From Zeimonas sp032027205 (GTDB lineage: Bacteria; Pseudomonadota; Gammaproteobacteria; Burkholderiales; Burkholderiaceae_E), in the NCBI GenBank assembly GCA_032027205.1, contig JAVSMN010000001.1, positions 3,537,418 through 3,601,417 on the forward strand: 64,000 nt of DNA, written 5' to 3'. The position numbers and the translations under genes were made by a program. Positions 45,563 to 54,509 of the stretch are shown piece by piece. The notes below the pieces were generated by a model. It was not told the origin of the DNA and made no database searches. It saw only the letters and a program-made list of their open reading frames with translations. Each line of letters starts with the position of its first letter. Position 1 is the first letter of the stretch.

Positions 45563-46021
45563 ATGAGCGCGTCCTCCGGCTCGCGACGCGAGTCGAACGT
45601 CTATCCGGCCAGTCGATTCGAGCCGCCCGTCTTCATCGACCTGAGCGCGCGCACCGAACGCGAGCGGCTCTCGCGCGCGGCACTGCGCGGCTTCTTCGCG
45701 ATTGCCGAGCGCTGGAAGCTGCGCGATGACGAAGCGCGCGAACTCCTCGGTGGCGTTTCCAGCAGCGCGTACTACGAGTGGAAGAAGAAGCCCGATCGGC
45801 TGCTCGAAGTCGATCGCCTGACGCGCGTCTCGTACCTGATCGGCATCTACAAGGCGCTGCACATCCTGTACGGCGACACGCTCGCCGACGAATGGGTGCG
45901 GCTGCCGAACCGCAACGCAGTGTTCGCCGGACGCACGCCGCTCGAGTACATGATCGCCGGTGGGCTGCTCGCGATGCAGACGGTGCGCAAGCTGCTCGAT
46001 GCGCGGCGGGGCGGCGTATGA
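45563..46021 (+). CDS. MbcA/ParS/Xre-type antitoxin
   Basis: This 152-residue antitoxin is paired with a RES toxin. The N-terminal half is a helix-turn-helix region (ALRGFFAIAERWKLRDDEAR, then ELLGGVSSSAYYEWKKKPD) typical of Xre antitoxins of this group. The C-terminal toxin-binding domain (formerly DUF2384) reads LHILYGDTLADEWVRLPNRN, AVFAGRTPLEYMIAGGLLAM, QTVRKLLDAR. GGAG stands 5 nt before the ATG. The gene overlaps the toxin start by ATGA, so the two are made together. It should repress its own promoter through the palindrome just upstream. Confidence 0.88.
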   Translation: MSASSGSRRESNVYPASRFEPPVFIDLSARTERERLSRAALRGFFAIAERWKLRDDEARELLGGVSSSAYYEWKKKPDRLLEVDRLTRVSYLIGIYKALHILYGDTLADEWVRLPNRNAVFAGRTPLEYMIAGGLLAMQTVRKLLDARRGGV

Positions 46022-46779
46022 GCGGCGCCATTCCGCGCACGACGCTCGTTCGCCGTTTCGACACCATCCGTCTGCTTCCGTCGCGCTTTGCGCAGCGCGA
46101 GGACTCGGTGCTGGCGGCGCTCGCCGACGACGACTCGCACCTGGCCGAACTCTTCGAGTTGGACAACGCGACCAACGAGCGGCTGCGCGCCGAACAGGGT
46201 CTCGCGCCGAACATCGGCGTGGACGAGCTGGTCTTCGGCGTGCCGAACTACCGGATCGTCAATGCCGCTTTCGTGCACGCGCGACCCGAGGGCAGCCGCT
46301 TCAACGGTCCCGAACGTGGTGCCTGGTACTGCGCTTTCGAGATCGAAACGGCGCTCGCCGAGATCGCCTTTCACAAGACCGTCGAATACGACGAGATCGG
46401 CCGCTTCGACGACAGCGTCACCTACGAGGCCTTCCTAGCCGACTTCTCGCACGAGTTCCACGACCTGCGCGACGATCCGCGCTTCGCGCGCTGCCTTGAT
46501 CCCGACAGCTACGTCGCCTCGCAGCGGCTGGCCGAACGGCTGCTCGAACGCGGAGCGATCGGCATCGTCTACCCGAGCGTGCGCCGGGCGCAGGGAACGA
46601 ACCTCGCCTGCTTTCGCCCGGCGGTCGTCGGCAACGTGCGCCGCGGAGAGGCCTGGCGCTTCACCTGGGCCGGCTCGCGCGAGCCGGTGATCGAGCGCGA
46701 GCACGGGCGAGCGAGCAAGGGCAGTGCGGTCGCGCGGCGCGCGGCGCGACCGTCCCCTCCGGGCGGATCCGCCCGATGA
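46018..46779 (+). CDS. RES-domain toxin
   Basis: The 253-residue partner of the Xre-type antitoxin. The RES domain shows SRFNGPERGAWYCAFEIETA, LAEIAFHKTVEYDEIGRFDD and GAIGIVYPSVRRAQGTNLAC, which carry the conserved Arg, Tyr, Glu and Ser positions of the family. RES toxins destroy NAD+ and so stop growth when the antitoxin is lost. It has a longer N-terminal region (about 80 residues) than the minimal domain and an Arg/Pro-rich tail containing a 14-bp palindrome (46761-46774). Convergent with the glutathione transferase gene, with 4 bp between stops. Confidence 0.85.
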   Translation: MSGAIPRTTLVRRFDTIRLLPSRFAQREDSVLAALADDDSHLAELFELDNATNERLRAEQGLAPNIGVDELVFGVPNYRIVNAAFVHARPEGSRFNGPERGAWYCAFEIETALAEIAFHKTVEYDEIGRFDDSVTYEAFLADFSHEFHDLRDDPRFARCLDPDSYVASQRLAERLLERGAIGIVYPSVRRAQGTNLACFRPAVVGNVRRGEAWRFTWAGSREPVIEREHGRASKGSAVARRAARPSPPGGSAR

Positions 46780-46782
46780 ATG

Positions 46783-46839
46783 CCTATCGGCGCGAAGGGC
46801 TCCTGCCCTGGGCGGTGCTGGCCGGCTTGCGCCGATAGG
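46783..46839. repeat. 11-bp inverted repeat at the 3' end of the GST gene
   Basis: CCTATCGGCGC (46783-46793) and GCGCCGATAGG (46829-46839) are exact inverted copies 35 nt apart. They lie at the junction of convergent genes and include the GST stop codon. This may act as a two-way transcription stop. Confidence 0.45.
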
Positions 46840-47512
46840 GCTCCTGGAACTCGAGGAAGTCGTTCTCGGCGAGGGCGCCGGCGATCCACTCGGCCACGCC
46901 GCGCGCCTGCAGCACCCGTGCGACGTAGCCTTCGGCGCTCGAGCCCAGCGGCACGCCGTAGGTGCGAAAGCGCGACGCCACCGGCGCATAGAACGCGTCG
47001 GCGATGCCGAAGGTTCCGAACAGGAACGGACCGCCGGAGATCGCCAGGCAGTCGGCCCAGATCTCCTCCACGCGCGCGACGTCGTCGCGCACGTCGGCGC
47101 GCTCGTGCACGATGCGCGGGCCCAGTTCGGGCAGTTGCGCCTCGATGTTCAGCGGGAAATGCGTGCGCAAGGCAACGAAGCCGGAGTGCATCTCGGCGAC
47201 GATGGCGCGCGCGCGCGCACGCGCGGCGCGCTGCGCTGGCCACAGGCGGCGATCGGGATGCAGTTCGGCGAGGAATTCGGCGATCGCCAGCGTGTCCCAG
47301 ATCACCTGCATGCGCCCGTCGATCTCGACCTGCAGCGCCGGCACCTTGCCGGTGGGGCTCAGCCCGGCCAGCGTGCGCTTGAACCTCGACTCCGGCGCGA
47401 AGGAGTCGAAGCGCAGCATCACCTCCTCGAACGGAATCTGCAGGTGGCGCATCAGCGTCCACGGGCGCATCGACCACGAAGAGTAGTTCTTGTTGCCGAT
47501 GAGGAGCTTCAT
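46784..47512 (-). CDS. Glutathione S-transferase family protein
   Basis: The 242-residue protein has a thioredoxin-fold N-terminus opening MKLLIGNKNYSSWSMRPWTL, with Ser in NYSSWS as the probable catalytic residue. SPTGKVPALQVEIDGRMQVI follows with the cis-Pro, and an all-helical C-terminal domain with FLFGTFGIADAFYAPVASRF. This is the bacterial group whose members start KLxIGNKNYSSWS. ATG 47512 has GAAGG upstream; ATG 47530 overlaps the upstream SDR stop (ATGA) and is the alternative. The basic tail after EPYRR is encoded by an inverted repeat and may be a late addition. Confidence 0.85.
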   Translation of the reverse strand: MKLLIGNKNYSSWSMRPWTLMRHLQIPFEEVMLRFDSFAPESRFKRTLAGLSPTGKVPALQVEIDGRMQVIWDTLAIAEFLAELHPDRRLWPAQRAARARARAIVAEMHSGFVALRTHFPLNIEAQLPELGPRIVHERADVRDDVARVEEIWADCLAISGGPFLFGTFGIADAFYAPVASRFRTYGVPLGSSAEGYVARVLQARGVAEWIAGALAENDFLEFQEPYRRKPASTAQGRSPSRR

Positions 47513-47526
47513 CTGCGCGGCCTTCT

Positions 47527-48279
47527 TCATTGGGACAGGTAGCCCCCATCGATGGGGTAGTAGCTGCCGGTGACGAACGACGCCTTGTCGGTGCTCAACC
47601 ACAGCACGAGTTCGGCTACTTCGCTATCGCGACCGAGCCGGCCGATCGGGTGCAGCGCGACCAGCCCGTTGCGCACCTCGAGCGACAGATTCTCCAGCAG
47701 CGGCGTGTCGATGTACGCCGGCCCGACCGAATTGACGCGGATGTTCCGCTTCGCGTATTCGAGCGCGGCAGCGCGCGTCAGGCCGACGACTCCGTGCTTG
47801 GCTGCGACGTAGGGCGCATGCTCGGCCGTCGCGACCTGGCCGAGGATCGACGCCATGTTCACGATCGCGCCGCTGCCGGCGCGCAGCATTGCGGGGATCT
47901 GGTAGCGCATTCCGTAGAACACGCCCGACAGGTTGATCGCGATGACGCGGTTCCATTCCTCGGGCGGCATCTCGCCCACGGGATGCGCTTCGCCACCGAC
48001 GCCGGCGTTGTTGCACGCAATATGCAGCGCGCCGAAGTGCTCGACCGTCTTCGCGACGAGCTGCTCGTTATCGCGCGCCGATGAGGCGTCCGCGCGCACG
48101 AAGATCGCCGTTCCGCCAGCCGCCGCGATCTGCGAGACCGTCTGCTGGCCGGCGCTCTCGGAGAGATCGGACACGACGACGCGCGCGCCGGCCTTCGCGT
48201 AGGCGAGGGCGACCGCGCGACCGATGCCCGATGCGGCGCCGGTCACCACGGCGACGCGTTCGTCGAGCTGTCCTGGCAT
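47527..48279 (-). CDS. Short-chain dehydrogenase/reductase
   Basis: A classical SDR of 250 residues. AVVTGAASGIGRAVALAYAK is the cofactor motif TGxxxGxG, NNAGVGG the NNAG motif, IVNMASILGQ contains the catalytic Ser region, YVAAKHGVVGL the Tyr-x-x-x-Lys pair, and the C-terminus ends SYYPIDGGYLSQ. An Asp after the second strand (VVSDLSES) favours NAD over NADP. The substrate is unknown. GGAGAA precedes the ATG; the next gene (GST) is coupled to it. Confidence 0.9.
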   Translation of the reverse strand: MPGQLDERVAVVTGAASGIGRAVALAYAKAGARVVVSDLSESAGQQTVSQIAAAGGTAIFVRADASSARDNEQLVAKTVEHFGALHIACNNAGVGGEAHPVGEMPPEEWNRVIAINLSGVFYGMRYQIPAMLRAGSGAIVNMASILGQVATAEHAPYVAAKHGVVGLTRAAALEYAKRNIRVNSVGPAYIDTPLLENLSLEVRNGLVALHPIGRLGRDSEVAELVLWLSTDKASFVTGSYYPIDGGYLSQ

Positions 48280-48356
48280 GTCGGTTCTCCTCGTGATGGT
48301 CGGATCGGGCATTGTGCACCGGTACGCGATCGCCCCGAGCCGTCGCGGGGCGGCGG

Positions 48357-48362
48357 TAAGAT
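48357..48362 (+). promoter_or_regulatory. -10 box upstream of the patatin gene
   Basis: TAAGAT lies 43 bp before the ATG at 48406. Since it covers the alternative ATG at 48361, it supports the downstream start. Confidence 0.4.
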
Positions 48363-48405
48363 GCGTGCCTTTCCCGATCCTCGCCCTTGCCGACCGGCTC
48401 CTTCC

Positions 48406-49503
48406 ATGTCTGCGTCGCCCACACAGGACGCCGCGTCTGCTGCGTCCTCGTCGCGGTTCAAGCGCGCGCCGCGGCACATGCTCGACCTCGCGCTGCAGGG
48501 AGGCGGCGCGCACGGCGCGTTCACCTGGGGCGTGCTCGATCGGCTGCTCGAGGACGAGCGGATCGGCCTGTCCGGCATCAGCGGAACGAGCGCCGGCGCG
48601 ATGAACGCAGTGGTGCTCGCTTCGGGCCTGGCGAAAGGCGGGCGAGGGGCCGCGCGCGACGCGTTGCGAGCGTTCTGGGCCGACGTCGCGACAGCGGCGC
48701 GCCGCGCCGGTCCCTTCGATCGCGGGCTGTTCAGCGCCTTCCTCGCCAGTCCTTTCGCCGCCTGGAACATGCTCGGGCAGTTCTACGACGTCGCCGGGCG
48801 GATGCTGTCGCCGTATCAGTTCAATCCGATGAACTACAACCCGCTGCGCGAACTCGTCGGACGCATCGTCGACTTCGACGCCGTTCGCGCGAGCGTGCAG
48901 CCGCGCCTGTTCATCGCCGCCACGCAGGTGAGCACTGGACGCTTGCGCGTGTTCCGAAACGAGGATATCTCGCTCGATGCGGTGATGGCGTCGTCGTGCC
49001 TGCCGACGCTCTTCCAGGCAGTGCAGATCGACGGCGAGGCGTACTGGGACGGCGGCTACATGGGCAACCCGTCGCTATTCCCGCTGATCCACGAAACTCC
49101 GGCCGACGATCTGCTGCTGGTGCAGATCAATCCGTCGCGGCGCGAGGGCGTGCCTACCGACGCTGCGGCAATCCTCGACAGGGTCGACGAAATCACCTTC
49201 CAGGGAAGCCTGATCAAGGAGTTGCGCACGGTCGCGATGCTGCAGCGACTGATTCGGCAGGAGGCGCCTGCCTGCAGCGAGGCGATGTTCGCGCAGATCG
49301 CCCGACTGCGCGTGCACCGGCTCGACGGCGGCGAGCACCTCGCGCCACTCGGGCGCGACAGCAAGACGAACACCGACTGGGACTTCCTGCTCGGGCTGCG
49401 GGCCGCCGGTCACGCGCAGGCCGACAACTGGCTGAGCCAGCACTACGGGGACCTCGGTCGACGCTCGACTTTCGATCCCCAGGCCGAGTTCCCGGAAAGC
49501 TAG
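48406..49503 (+). CDS. Patatin-like phospholipase
   Basis: A 365-residue patatin-domain protein. LDLALQGGGAHGAFTWGVLD is the oxyanion glycine motif, GISGTSAGAMNAVVLASGLA the GxSxG nucleophile elbow, and YWDGGYMGNPSLFPLI the DGG motif holding the catalytic Asp. Family enzymes cleave acyl esters of membrane lipids. No signal peptide is evident, so it is probably cytoplasmic or membrane-associated. An upstream ATG (48361) would add 15 residues but coincides with a -10 box, so 48406 is preferred. Confidence 0.88.
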   Translation: MSASPTQDAASAASSSRFKRAPRHMLDLALQGGGAHGAFTWGVLDRLLEDERIGLSGISGTSAGAMNAVVLASGLAKGGRGAARDALRAFWADVATAARRAGPFDRGLFSAFLASPFAAWNMLGQFYDVAGRMLSPYQFNPMNYNPLRELVGRIVDFDAVRASVQPRLFIAATQVSTGRLRVFRNEDISLDAVMASSCLPTLFQAVQIDGEAYWDGGYMGNPSLFPLIHETPADDLLLVQINPSRREGVPTDAAAILDRVDEITFQGSLIKELRTVAMLQRLIRQEAPACSEAMFAQIARLRVHRLDGGEHLAPLGRDSKTNTDWDFLLGLRAAGHAQADNWLSQHYGDLGRRSTFDPQAEFPES

Positions 49504-49597
49504 CCAGGGATCGCATCGGGGCGGCGAGCGCGGATTCGCCGGCTCTGTCACCATTGGTTTTTTCCCGCGGCGGCTTCGCTCGGGCGCACGAGTCCTC

Positions 49598-51322
49598 ATG
49601 TCATCGAATCCCCCAGAATCCCGGCTGCCGCATCGCGGCGGCTCGTCCGACGTCCCGCCCGACGCTTCTCCCCACGAACCGGCGGGCGCTGCGCAGCAGC
49701 GGCGCCTGGCGGCGCTCTCACCGCCGATGCTGCGCGGGCTGCGCCGCGGCATAGAGAAAGAGAGCCTGCGCACGCGACGCGACGGGCACCTATCCCAGGC
49801 CCCGCATCCGGTCGCGCTCGGTTCGGCGCTCACGCACCCGCACATCACCACCGACTTCAGCGAGGCGCAACTCGAGCTGATCACCGGGGTGCACGTCGAC
49901 GCCGACGCGTGCCTGGGCGAGTTGACCGAGTTGCACCAGTTCGTCTATCGGCATCTCGACGACGAGATCCTGTGGAGCGCGAGCATGCCCTGCGGGCTGC
50001 CCGCCGACGACGCGATTCCGCTCGCGCGCTACGGGCGCTCGAACCTCGGGCGCGCGAAGACCGTCTACCGGCAGGGCCTTTCGCATCGGTACGGCCGGCG
50101 CATGCAGACGATCTCCGGCATCCACTACAACTTCTCGCTGCCCGACGACGCCTGGCAGGCGCTGCAGCACGCGGACGGCTCTCGCCAGGACGCGCGCGCC
50201 TATCGCGACGCGTCGTATTTCTCGCTGATCCGCAATTTTCGTCGGCATTCGTGGCTGCTGCTGTACCTGTTCGGCGCTTCGCCGGCCGTTTGCAGCAGCT
50301 TCCTCGACGGACACCCGCACGCGCTGCAGCCGCTGGGCTCCGGAACGCTGTACCTGCCGTATGCCACGTCGCTGCGCATGGGTCCACTCGGCTACCAGAG
50401 CGATGCGCAGGCGTCGCTGGCGGTGAGCTTCAACTGCTTCGACAGCTATGCCGCCTCGCTGTCGAAAGCTTTGTCGGAACCTTATCCCGCGTACGAAAGC
50501 ATCGGCATTCACGACGGCAACGGCCTGTATCGCCAGCTCGCCACCACGCTGCTGCAGATCGAGAATGAGTTCTACGGCACGATCCGGCCCAAGCGCAGCA
50601 TTCGACCCGGCGAGCGGCCGTTGCGCGCCCTCGCCGAGCGCGGCGTGGAATACGTCGAGGTGCGCTGCCTCGACATCGATCCGTTCTTCCCGGTCGGGAT
50701 CGGCACGCAGACGATGCGTTTCCTCGACGCGTTCCTGCTGCACTGCCTGCTCGCCGACAGCCCGCCCGACACACCGCAGGAAGTCGCCGCCATCTCGCAC
50801 AACCAGCACCTGGTCGCGCAGTACGGCCGCGATCCGGCGATGCGCCTGCGCGATGGGGCACGCGAACGCTCGCTGCGTGACTGGGGCGGCGAGTTGCTCG
50901 CTGCATGCGCGCCCATCGCAGACGCGCTCGATGCAGCGCAAGGCGTCGAGCCCGACGTCGCAGCGTCGAACGGTCGCAGCAGCGGCGTCGCATCGAGGCC
51001 GGTGCGGCTGCATCGCGAAGCGCTCGACGCCGCCCGCGCCGCGCTCGAGGAACCATCGCGCACTCCTTCGGCCCGTTCGCTGGAGGAACTTCGCACCGGC
51101 TACGACGACTCGTTTCGCGCCTTCGCGCTCGCGCATTCGCTGGCCAATCGCGACGGGTTGATGGCCCGGCCGCTCGACGCGGATGCTCAGGCGCGGCAGG
51201 AACGAAGCGCCGAGCAGTCGCTCGACGAGCAGCGGCGCATCGAGGCCAGCGAGACGATGCCCTTCGAGGTCTATCGCCGTCGCTACCTGGCCGGCGAACT
51301 GGGAACCGGCGATGCGCGCTGA
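49598..51322 (+). CDS. gshA: Glutamate-cysteine ligase (E. coli type)
   Basis: First step of glutathione synthesis, joining glutamate and cysteine with ATP. The 574 residues include LRGLRRGIEKESLRTRRDGH, HPHITTDFSEAQLELITG, PCGLPADDAIPLARYGRSNL, YRQGLSHRYGRRMQTISGIH, YNFSLPD and LDIDPFFPVGIGTQTMRFLD, all typical of the GshA proteobacterial class. It is longer than the E. coli enzyme (518) because of a non-conserved N-terminal stretch of about 35 residues; a start further in is possible. The stop overlaps the next gene by 11 bp. Confidence 0.93.
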   Translation: MSSNPPESRLPHRGGSSDVPPDASPHEPAGAAQQRRLAALSPPMLRGLRRGIEKESLRTRRDGHLSQAPHPVALGSALTHPHITTDFSEAQLELITGVHVDADACLGELTELHQFVYRHLDDEILWSASMPCGLPADDAIPLARYGRSNLGRAKTVYRQGLSHRYGRRMQTISGIHYNFSLPDDAWQALQHADGSRQDARAYRDASYFSLIRNFRRHSWLLLYLFGASPAVCSSFLDGHPHALQPLGSGTLYLPYATSLRMGPLGYQSDAQASLAVSFNCFDSYAASLSKALSEPYPAYESIGIHDGNGLYRQLATTLLQIENEFYGTIRPKRSIRPGERPLRALAERGVEYVEVRCLDIDPFFPVGIGTQTMRFLDAFLLHCLLADSPPDTPQEVAAISHNQHLVAQYGRDPAMRLRDGARERSLRDWGGELLAACAPIADALDAAQGVEPDVAASNGRSSGVASRPVRLHREALDAARAALEEPSRTPSARSLEELRTGYDDSFRAFALAHSLANRDGLMARPLDADAQARQERSAEQSLDEQRRIEASETMPFEVYRRRYLAGELGTGDAR

Positions 51323-51854
51323 GCGGGAAACGGGCGGGCGGCAGCCATCCGCGAGCGACGCGTCCGCCTCGTCGAGCGGCGCGCATGAACTGCTTTCGCG
51401 CTTCGCCGACGCGGTTCAGGCGCACGACTCGAAGGCGCTGGCGCAACTCTTCACCGCCGACGGGTGCTACGACGACGGCTTCTTCGGCCTGCACACGGGG
51501 CGAGAGGCGATCGCGGCGATGCTCGACCGCTTTCACGTGGGCGGCGAATCGTTCTTCTGGCAGTTCCACGATCCCGTGTTCGCCGCCGATCGCGGCTACG
51601 CGCGCTACGTGTTCAGCTACCGCTCTCGCGAGCCGGAGAGCGCCGGCCGGATCGTCGTCTTCGCCGGCATCGCATGCCTGCGCCTTCGCGACGGGCGCAT
51701 CGCCGAATACCGCGAAGTCTTCGACCGTGGCGTAGCCTTCACGCAACTCGGCTATGCCACGCCGCGCATCGCGAAGCTGCTTTCGCGCTATGCGCGCGAG
51801 TTCGTCGCGACGGAGGAAGCGCAGGCGCACCTGCGCGCGCGTCCTCCGGGGTGA
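51312..51854 (+). CDS. NTF2/SnoaL-like protein
   Basis: The 180-residue protein has the alpha+beta barrel pattern ELLSRFADAVQAHDSKALAQ, LFTADGCYDDGFFGLHTGRE, AIAAMLDRFHVGGESFFWQF and GRIAEYREVFDRGVAFTQLG. The family includes isomerases, hydrolases and non-enzymatic binding proteins, so no reaction is assigned. It starts inside the 3' end of gshA and is probably co-translated with it. Convergent with the GlxA-type regulator gene, 7 bp apart. Confidence 0.75.
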   Translation: MRAERETGGRQPSASDASASSSGAHELLSRFADAVQAHDSKALAQLFTADGCYDDGFFGLHTGREAIAAMLDRFHVGGESFFWQFHDPVFAADRGYARYVFSYRSREPESAGRIVVFAGIACLRLRDGRIAEYREVFDRGVAFTQLGYATPRIAKLLSRYAREFVATEEAQAHLRARPPG

Positions 51855-51861
51855 CTGGCGT

Positions 51862-52950
51862 TCAGCACATCGGCCCCGCCGCCGCTGCCGCGTCGCGCAA
51901 TCCGGCATCGCCGGGCGCGACGTGCTCGATCCGGCGCTTCAGACCGCCGAACCGTCGCCGGTACTGCGCGGGCGTGAGCGAGACCCGCCGACGAAAAAGC
52001 CGCGCGAAGAAGCTCGCGTCCTGGTAGCCGACCTCCCACGCGATCGCCTCCACCGGCTCGTCGCCCGCCTCGAGCATCTGCTTCGCTTCCTCGAGGCGCA
52101 GCGTGTGAACGTACTCGAGCGGGCTCATTCCGGTCGCCTGGGCGAAGCGGCGCTTGAACGTTCGCTCGGGCAGCCCCGAGAGCGCCACCAGCTGACGCAC
52201 CGGCGATTCCACCTGGTAGTTGCTTGCCGCCCACTGCTGGCAGCGCTGGACGACGGGATCGGCCACCTGCGCACCTTGCGTGAGCGACGCATAGGCCAGC
52301 GGGCTCGTCGCGTTCCAGTCGAGCAGGTTGATGCGCGCCAACTCCATTGCCGCCTGCGCGCCGGCATGGCGCGCCACGAGCGCGAGCACGAGCTGATGCC
52401 AGGCGACGCCGCTGCCGGCCATCATGATGCGCTGCCCGGTGCCGGCGAGAACCAGTCCGCGTTCCGGATGCCAGCGGGTTGCGGGGTACTCGCGGCGCAA
52501 TGCATCGCAGTACGCCCAATGCGAGGTCGCATCGAGTCCGTCCAGCAGGCCCGTGCGCGCGAGAAGCAGCGCTCCGGAGCACGCTGACGCGATGAGCGCG
52601 CCGTGGGCGTGCTGCTCGCGGATCCACCGCACCTCGGCGTCGTAGCGCTCGCCCAGCCTCTCGCCGGGCGGGACGGCCAGGTCGGTGATGCAGACGATAT
52701 CGGGCGGCGCTACCGTCGCGAAGCTTGCGTCGGGCGAGATGCGCACTCCATTGGCGGCAACGAAAGGCACCCCGTCGCGCGACACGACTTGCGGGCTGAA
52801 CGGCGACACCGCCGAGCGCCCGTGCACCGTCTCCCAGTCGCGGCATACGCCCGACAGCGTGTCCAGGAAGCCGTACAGCGTCGACGCGGTGGTGTCCGCG
52901 GCGCCGAGCAGCGCGACGTGCACGGGGGGCGAACGGGTCGGATCGGCCAT
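51862..52950 (-). CDS. GlxA-family AraC-type regulator
   Basis: A 362-residue regulator with two parts. The N-terminal DJ-1/PfpI-like domain (ligand sensing) has ALIASACSGALLLARTGLLD with the elbow Cys and ATSHWAYCDALRREYP. The C-terminal AraC double helix-turn-helix has LSGLPERTFKRRFAQATGMS, PLEYVHTLRLEEAKQMLEAG and DASFFARLFRRRVSLTPAQY. GlxA-type proteins often control amine, carnitine or arginine catabolism. It is divergent from the TPR gene with a 109-bp gap that could hold its operator. Confidence 0.88.
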   Translation of the reverse strand: MADPTRSPPVHVALLGAADTTASTLYGFLDTLSGVCRDWETVHGRSAVSPFSPQVVSRDGVPFVAANGVRISPDASFATVAPPDIVCITDLAVPPGERLGERYDAEVRWIREQHAHGALIASACSGALLLARTGLLDGLDATSHWAYCDALRREYPATRWHPERGLVLAGTGQRIMMAGSGVAWHQLVLALVARHAGAQAAMELARINLLDWNATSPLAYASLTQGAQVADPVVQRCQQWAASNYQVESPVRQLVALSGLPERTFKRRFAQATGMSPLEYVHTLRLEEAKQMLEAGDEPVEAIAWEVGYQDASFFARLFRRRVSLTPAQYRRRFGGLKRRIEHVAPGDAGLRDAAAAAGPMC

Positions 52951-53059
52951 GGCACGGATGTCCGCTTTGTTGCACGAATGACTTTAGCCGCTTCACGGCG
53001 CGCGCGACACACTTGCACGCGTGCCGGTCGTCGGCATGCAGCAGCGATGGAGCAGGGAC

Positions 53060-54418
53060 ATGCATACCGATCACGCCGGTCACGCCACCAGCGGCGCGAC
53101 ATCCGCCGGCATCGAGGCCTTCGAGCAGGCGTCGCACGAACTCCGCTGCATGATCCTCGATCCGGTGGCGACGATCGATCGCGCGATCGCCGAATGCCCG
53201 GCGATGTCGATGGCGCACGTCTTCAAGGGTTGGTTGCATCTGCTCGGCACCGAGCCGCAAGCGTTGCCTGTGGCGCGCGACTGCATCGGGCAGGCGCAGC
53301 GCTTCGCCACTACCGAACGCGAGCGATCGCATGCTGCAGCGCTTCGCGCAGCGGGCGAAGGGCGATGGCGCGACGCGGGACGACTTCTCGAGGATCTCAG
53401 CGCGCGCTGGCCGCGTGACGCGCTAGCGTTGCACGCAGGGCATCAGGTCGACTTCCTGTGCGGCGATTCCAGGATGCTGCGCGATCGGATCGCCCGCGCG
53501 CTTCCCGACTGGAGCGTGTCGATGCCGGCCTATCACGCTGTACTCGGCATGTATGCATTCGGCCTCGAGGAAACGGGCGACTACGTGCAAGCCGAACGCA
53601 ACGGCCGACGTGCCGTCGAACTGCAGGCGCGCGACGGCTGGGCGTGGCATGCCGTGGCCCACGTCCACGAAATGCGCAACCAGCCGGGCGACGGCATCGA
53701 ATGGCTCGAGCCGCATGCCGCCCATTGGTCGCCGGACAGCTTCCTGGCGGTGCACAACTGGTGGCACCTCGCGCTGTTCCGCCTCGAGCGCGACGAGGTC
53801 GACGAAGTGCTGCGCCTGTTCGACGGGCCGATCTTCGGCGCCCGTTCGGCGGTCGTGTTCGACCTCGTCGACGCCACGGCGATGCTGTGGCGACTGCACC
53901 TGCGCGGCATCGACGTCGCTGATCGCTGGGGCGCGGTGGCCGATCGCTGGTTGCCGATTGCCCGCGCCAGCAACTTCGCGTTCAACGACATGCACGCGAT
54001 GATGTCTTTCGTGGGGGCTGGTCGCAGCGCGGCGTGCGAACTCGTGTTCGAGGCGCAGCGCGCGGCGATGCAGCGTGCCGACGACAACGCGGCGTTCGTG
54101 CGCGAGGTGGGCAATTCGGCTACGCGCGCCATCGCCGCTTTCGGCGACGGGAATTACGCCGAGGCCGTGCGGCTGTTGCGGCCCATCCGCAGCTACTCGC
54201 ACCGCTTCGGCGGCAGCCATGCGCAGCGCGACGTCATCGACCTGACGCTGGTCGAGGCGGCCATTCGAAGCGGGGATCGAGCGCTGGCAAGAGCACTTGC
54301 CGCGGAGCGCGCGGCACGGCGGCCGGACAGTCGCGTTGCGCTTGCTTGCGTCACGCGTGTAGATCGGATGGCGCCCGGGCCGACGAAGCCCGATGCGGCG
54401 GAGCCGCTGGCCGCTTAG
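53060..54418 (+). CDS. TPR-repeat protein (TTC38-like)
   Basis: A mainly helical protein of 452 residues. Helical pairs recur through the chain, for example AHVFKGWLHLLGTEPQALPV, MYAFGLEETGDYVQAERNGR and WAWHAVAHVHEMRNQPGDGI. The WAWHAVAHVHEM stretch and HNWWHLALFRLE are hallmarks of the TTC38 family, present in bacteria and eukaryotes with unknown biochemical role. The start is uncertain: GTG 53021 and ATG 53036 are alternatives, and 53060 is chosen because AGGGA precedes it. No signal peptide. Confidence 0.75.
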   Translation: MHTDHAGHATSGATSAGIEAFEQASHELRCMILDPVATIDRAIAECPAMSMAHVFKGWLHLLGTEPQALPVARDCIGQAQRFATTERERSHAAALRAAGEGRWRDAGRLLEDLSARWPRDALALHAGHQVDFLCGDSRMLRDRIARALPDWSVSMPAYHAVLGMYAFGLEETGDYVQAERNGRRAVELQARDGWAWHAVAHVHEMRNQPGDGIEWLEPHAAHWSPDSFLAVHNWWHLALFRLERDEVDEVLRLFDGPIFGARSAVVFDLVDATAMLWRLHLRGIDVADRWGAVADRWLPIARASNFAFNDMHAMMSFVGAGRSAACELVFEAQRAAMQRADDNAAFVREVGNSATRAIAAFGDGNYAEAVRLLRPIRSYSHRFGGSHAQRDVIDLTLVEAAIRSGDRALARALAAERAARRPDSRVALACVTRVDRMAPGPTKPDAAEPLAA

Positions 54419-54509
54419 TACCAGGCCTGCGTGGCACCAGAAGATGTACCGGACGCAGTACCGTATTCGGTGTATTGCCGACGGCCGCAGACAACGCGAT
54501 GCTCGGTTC

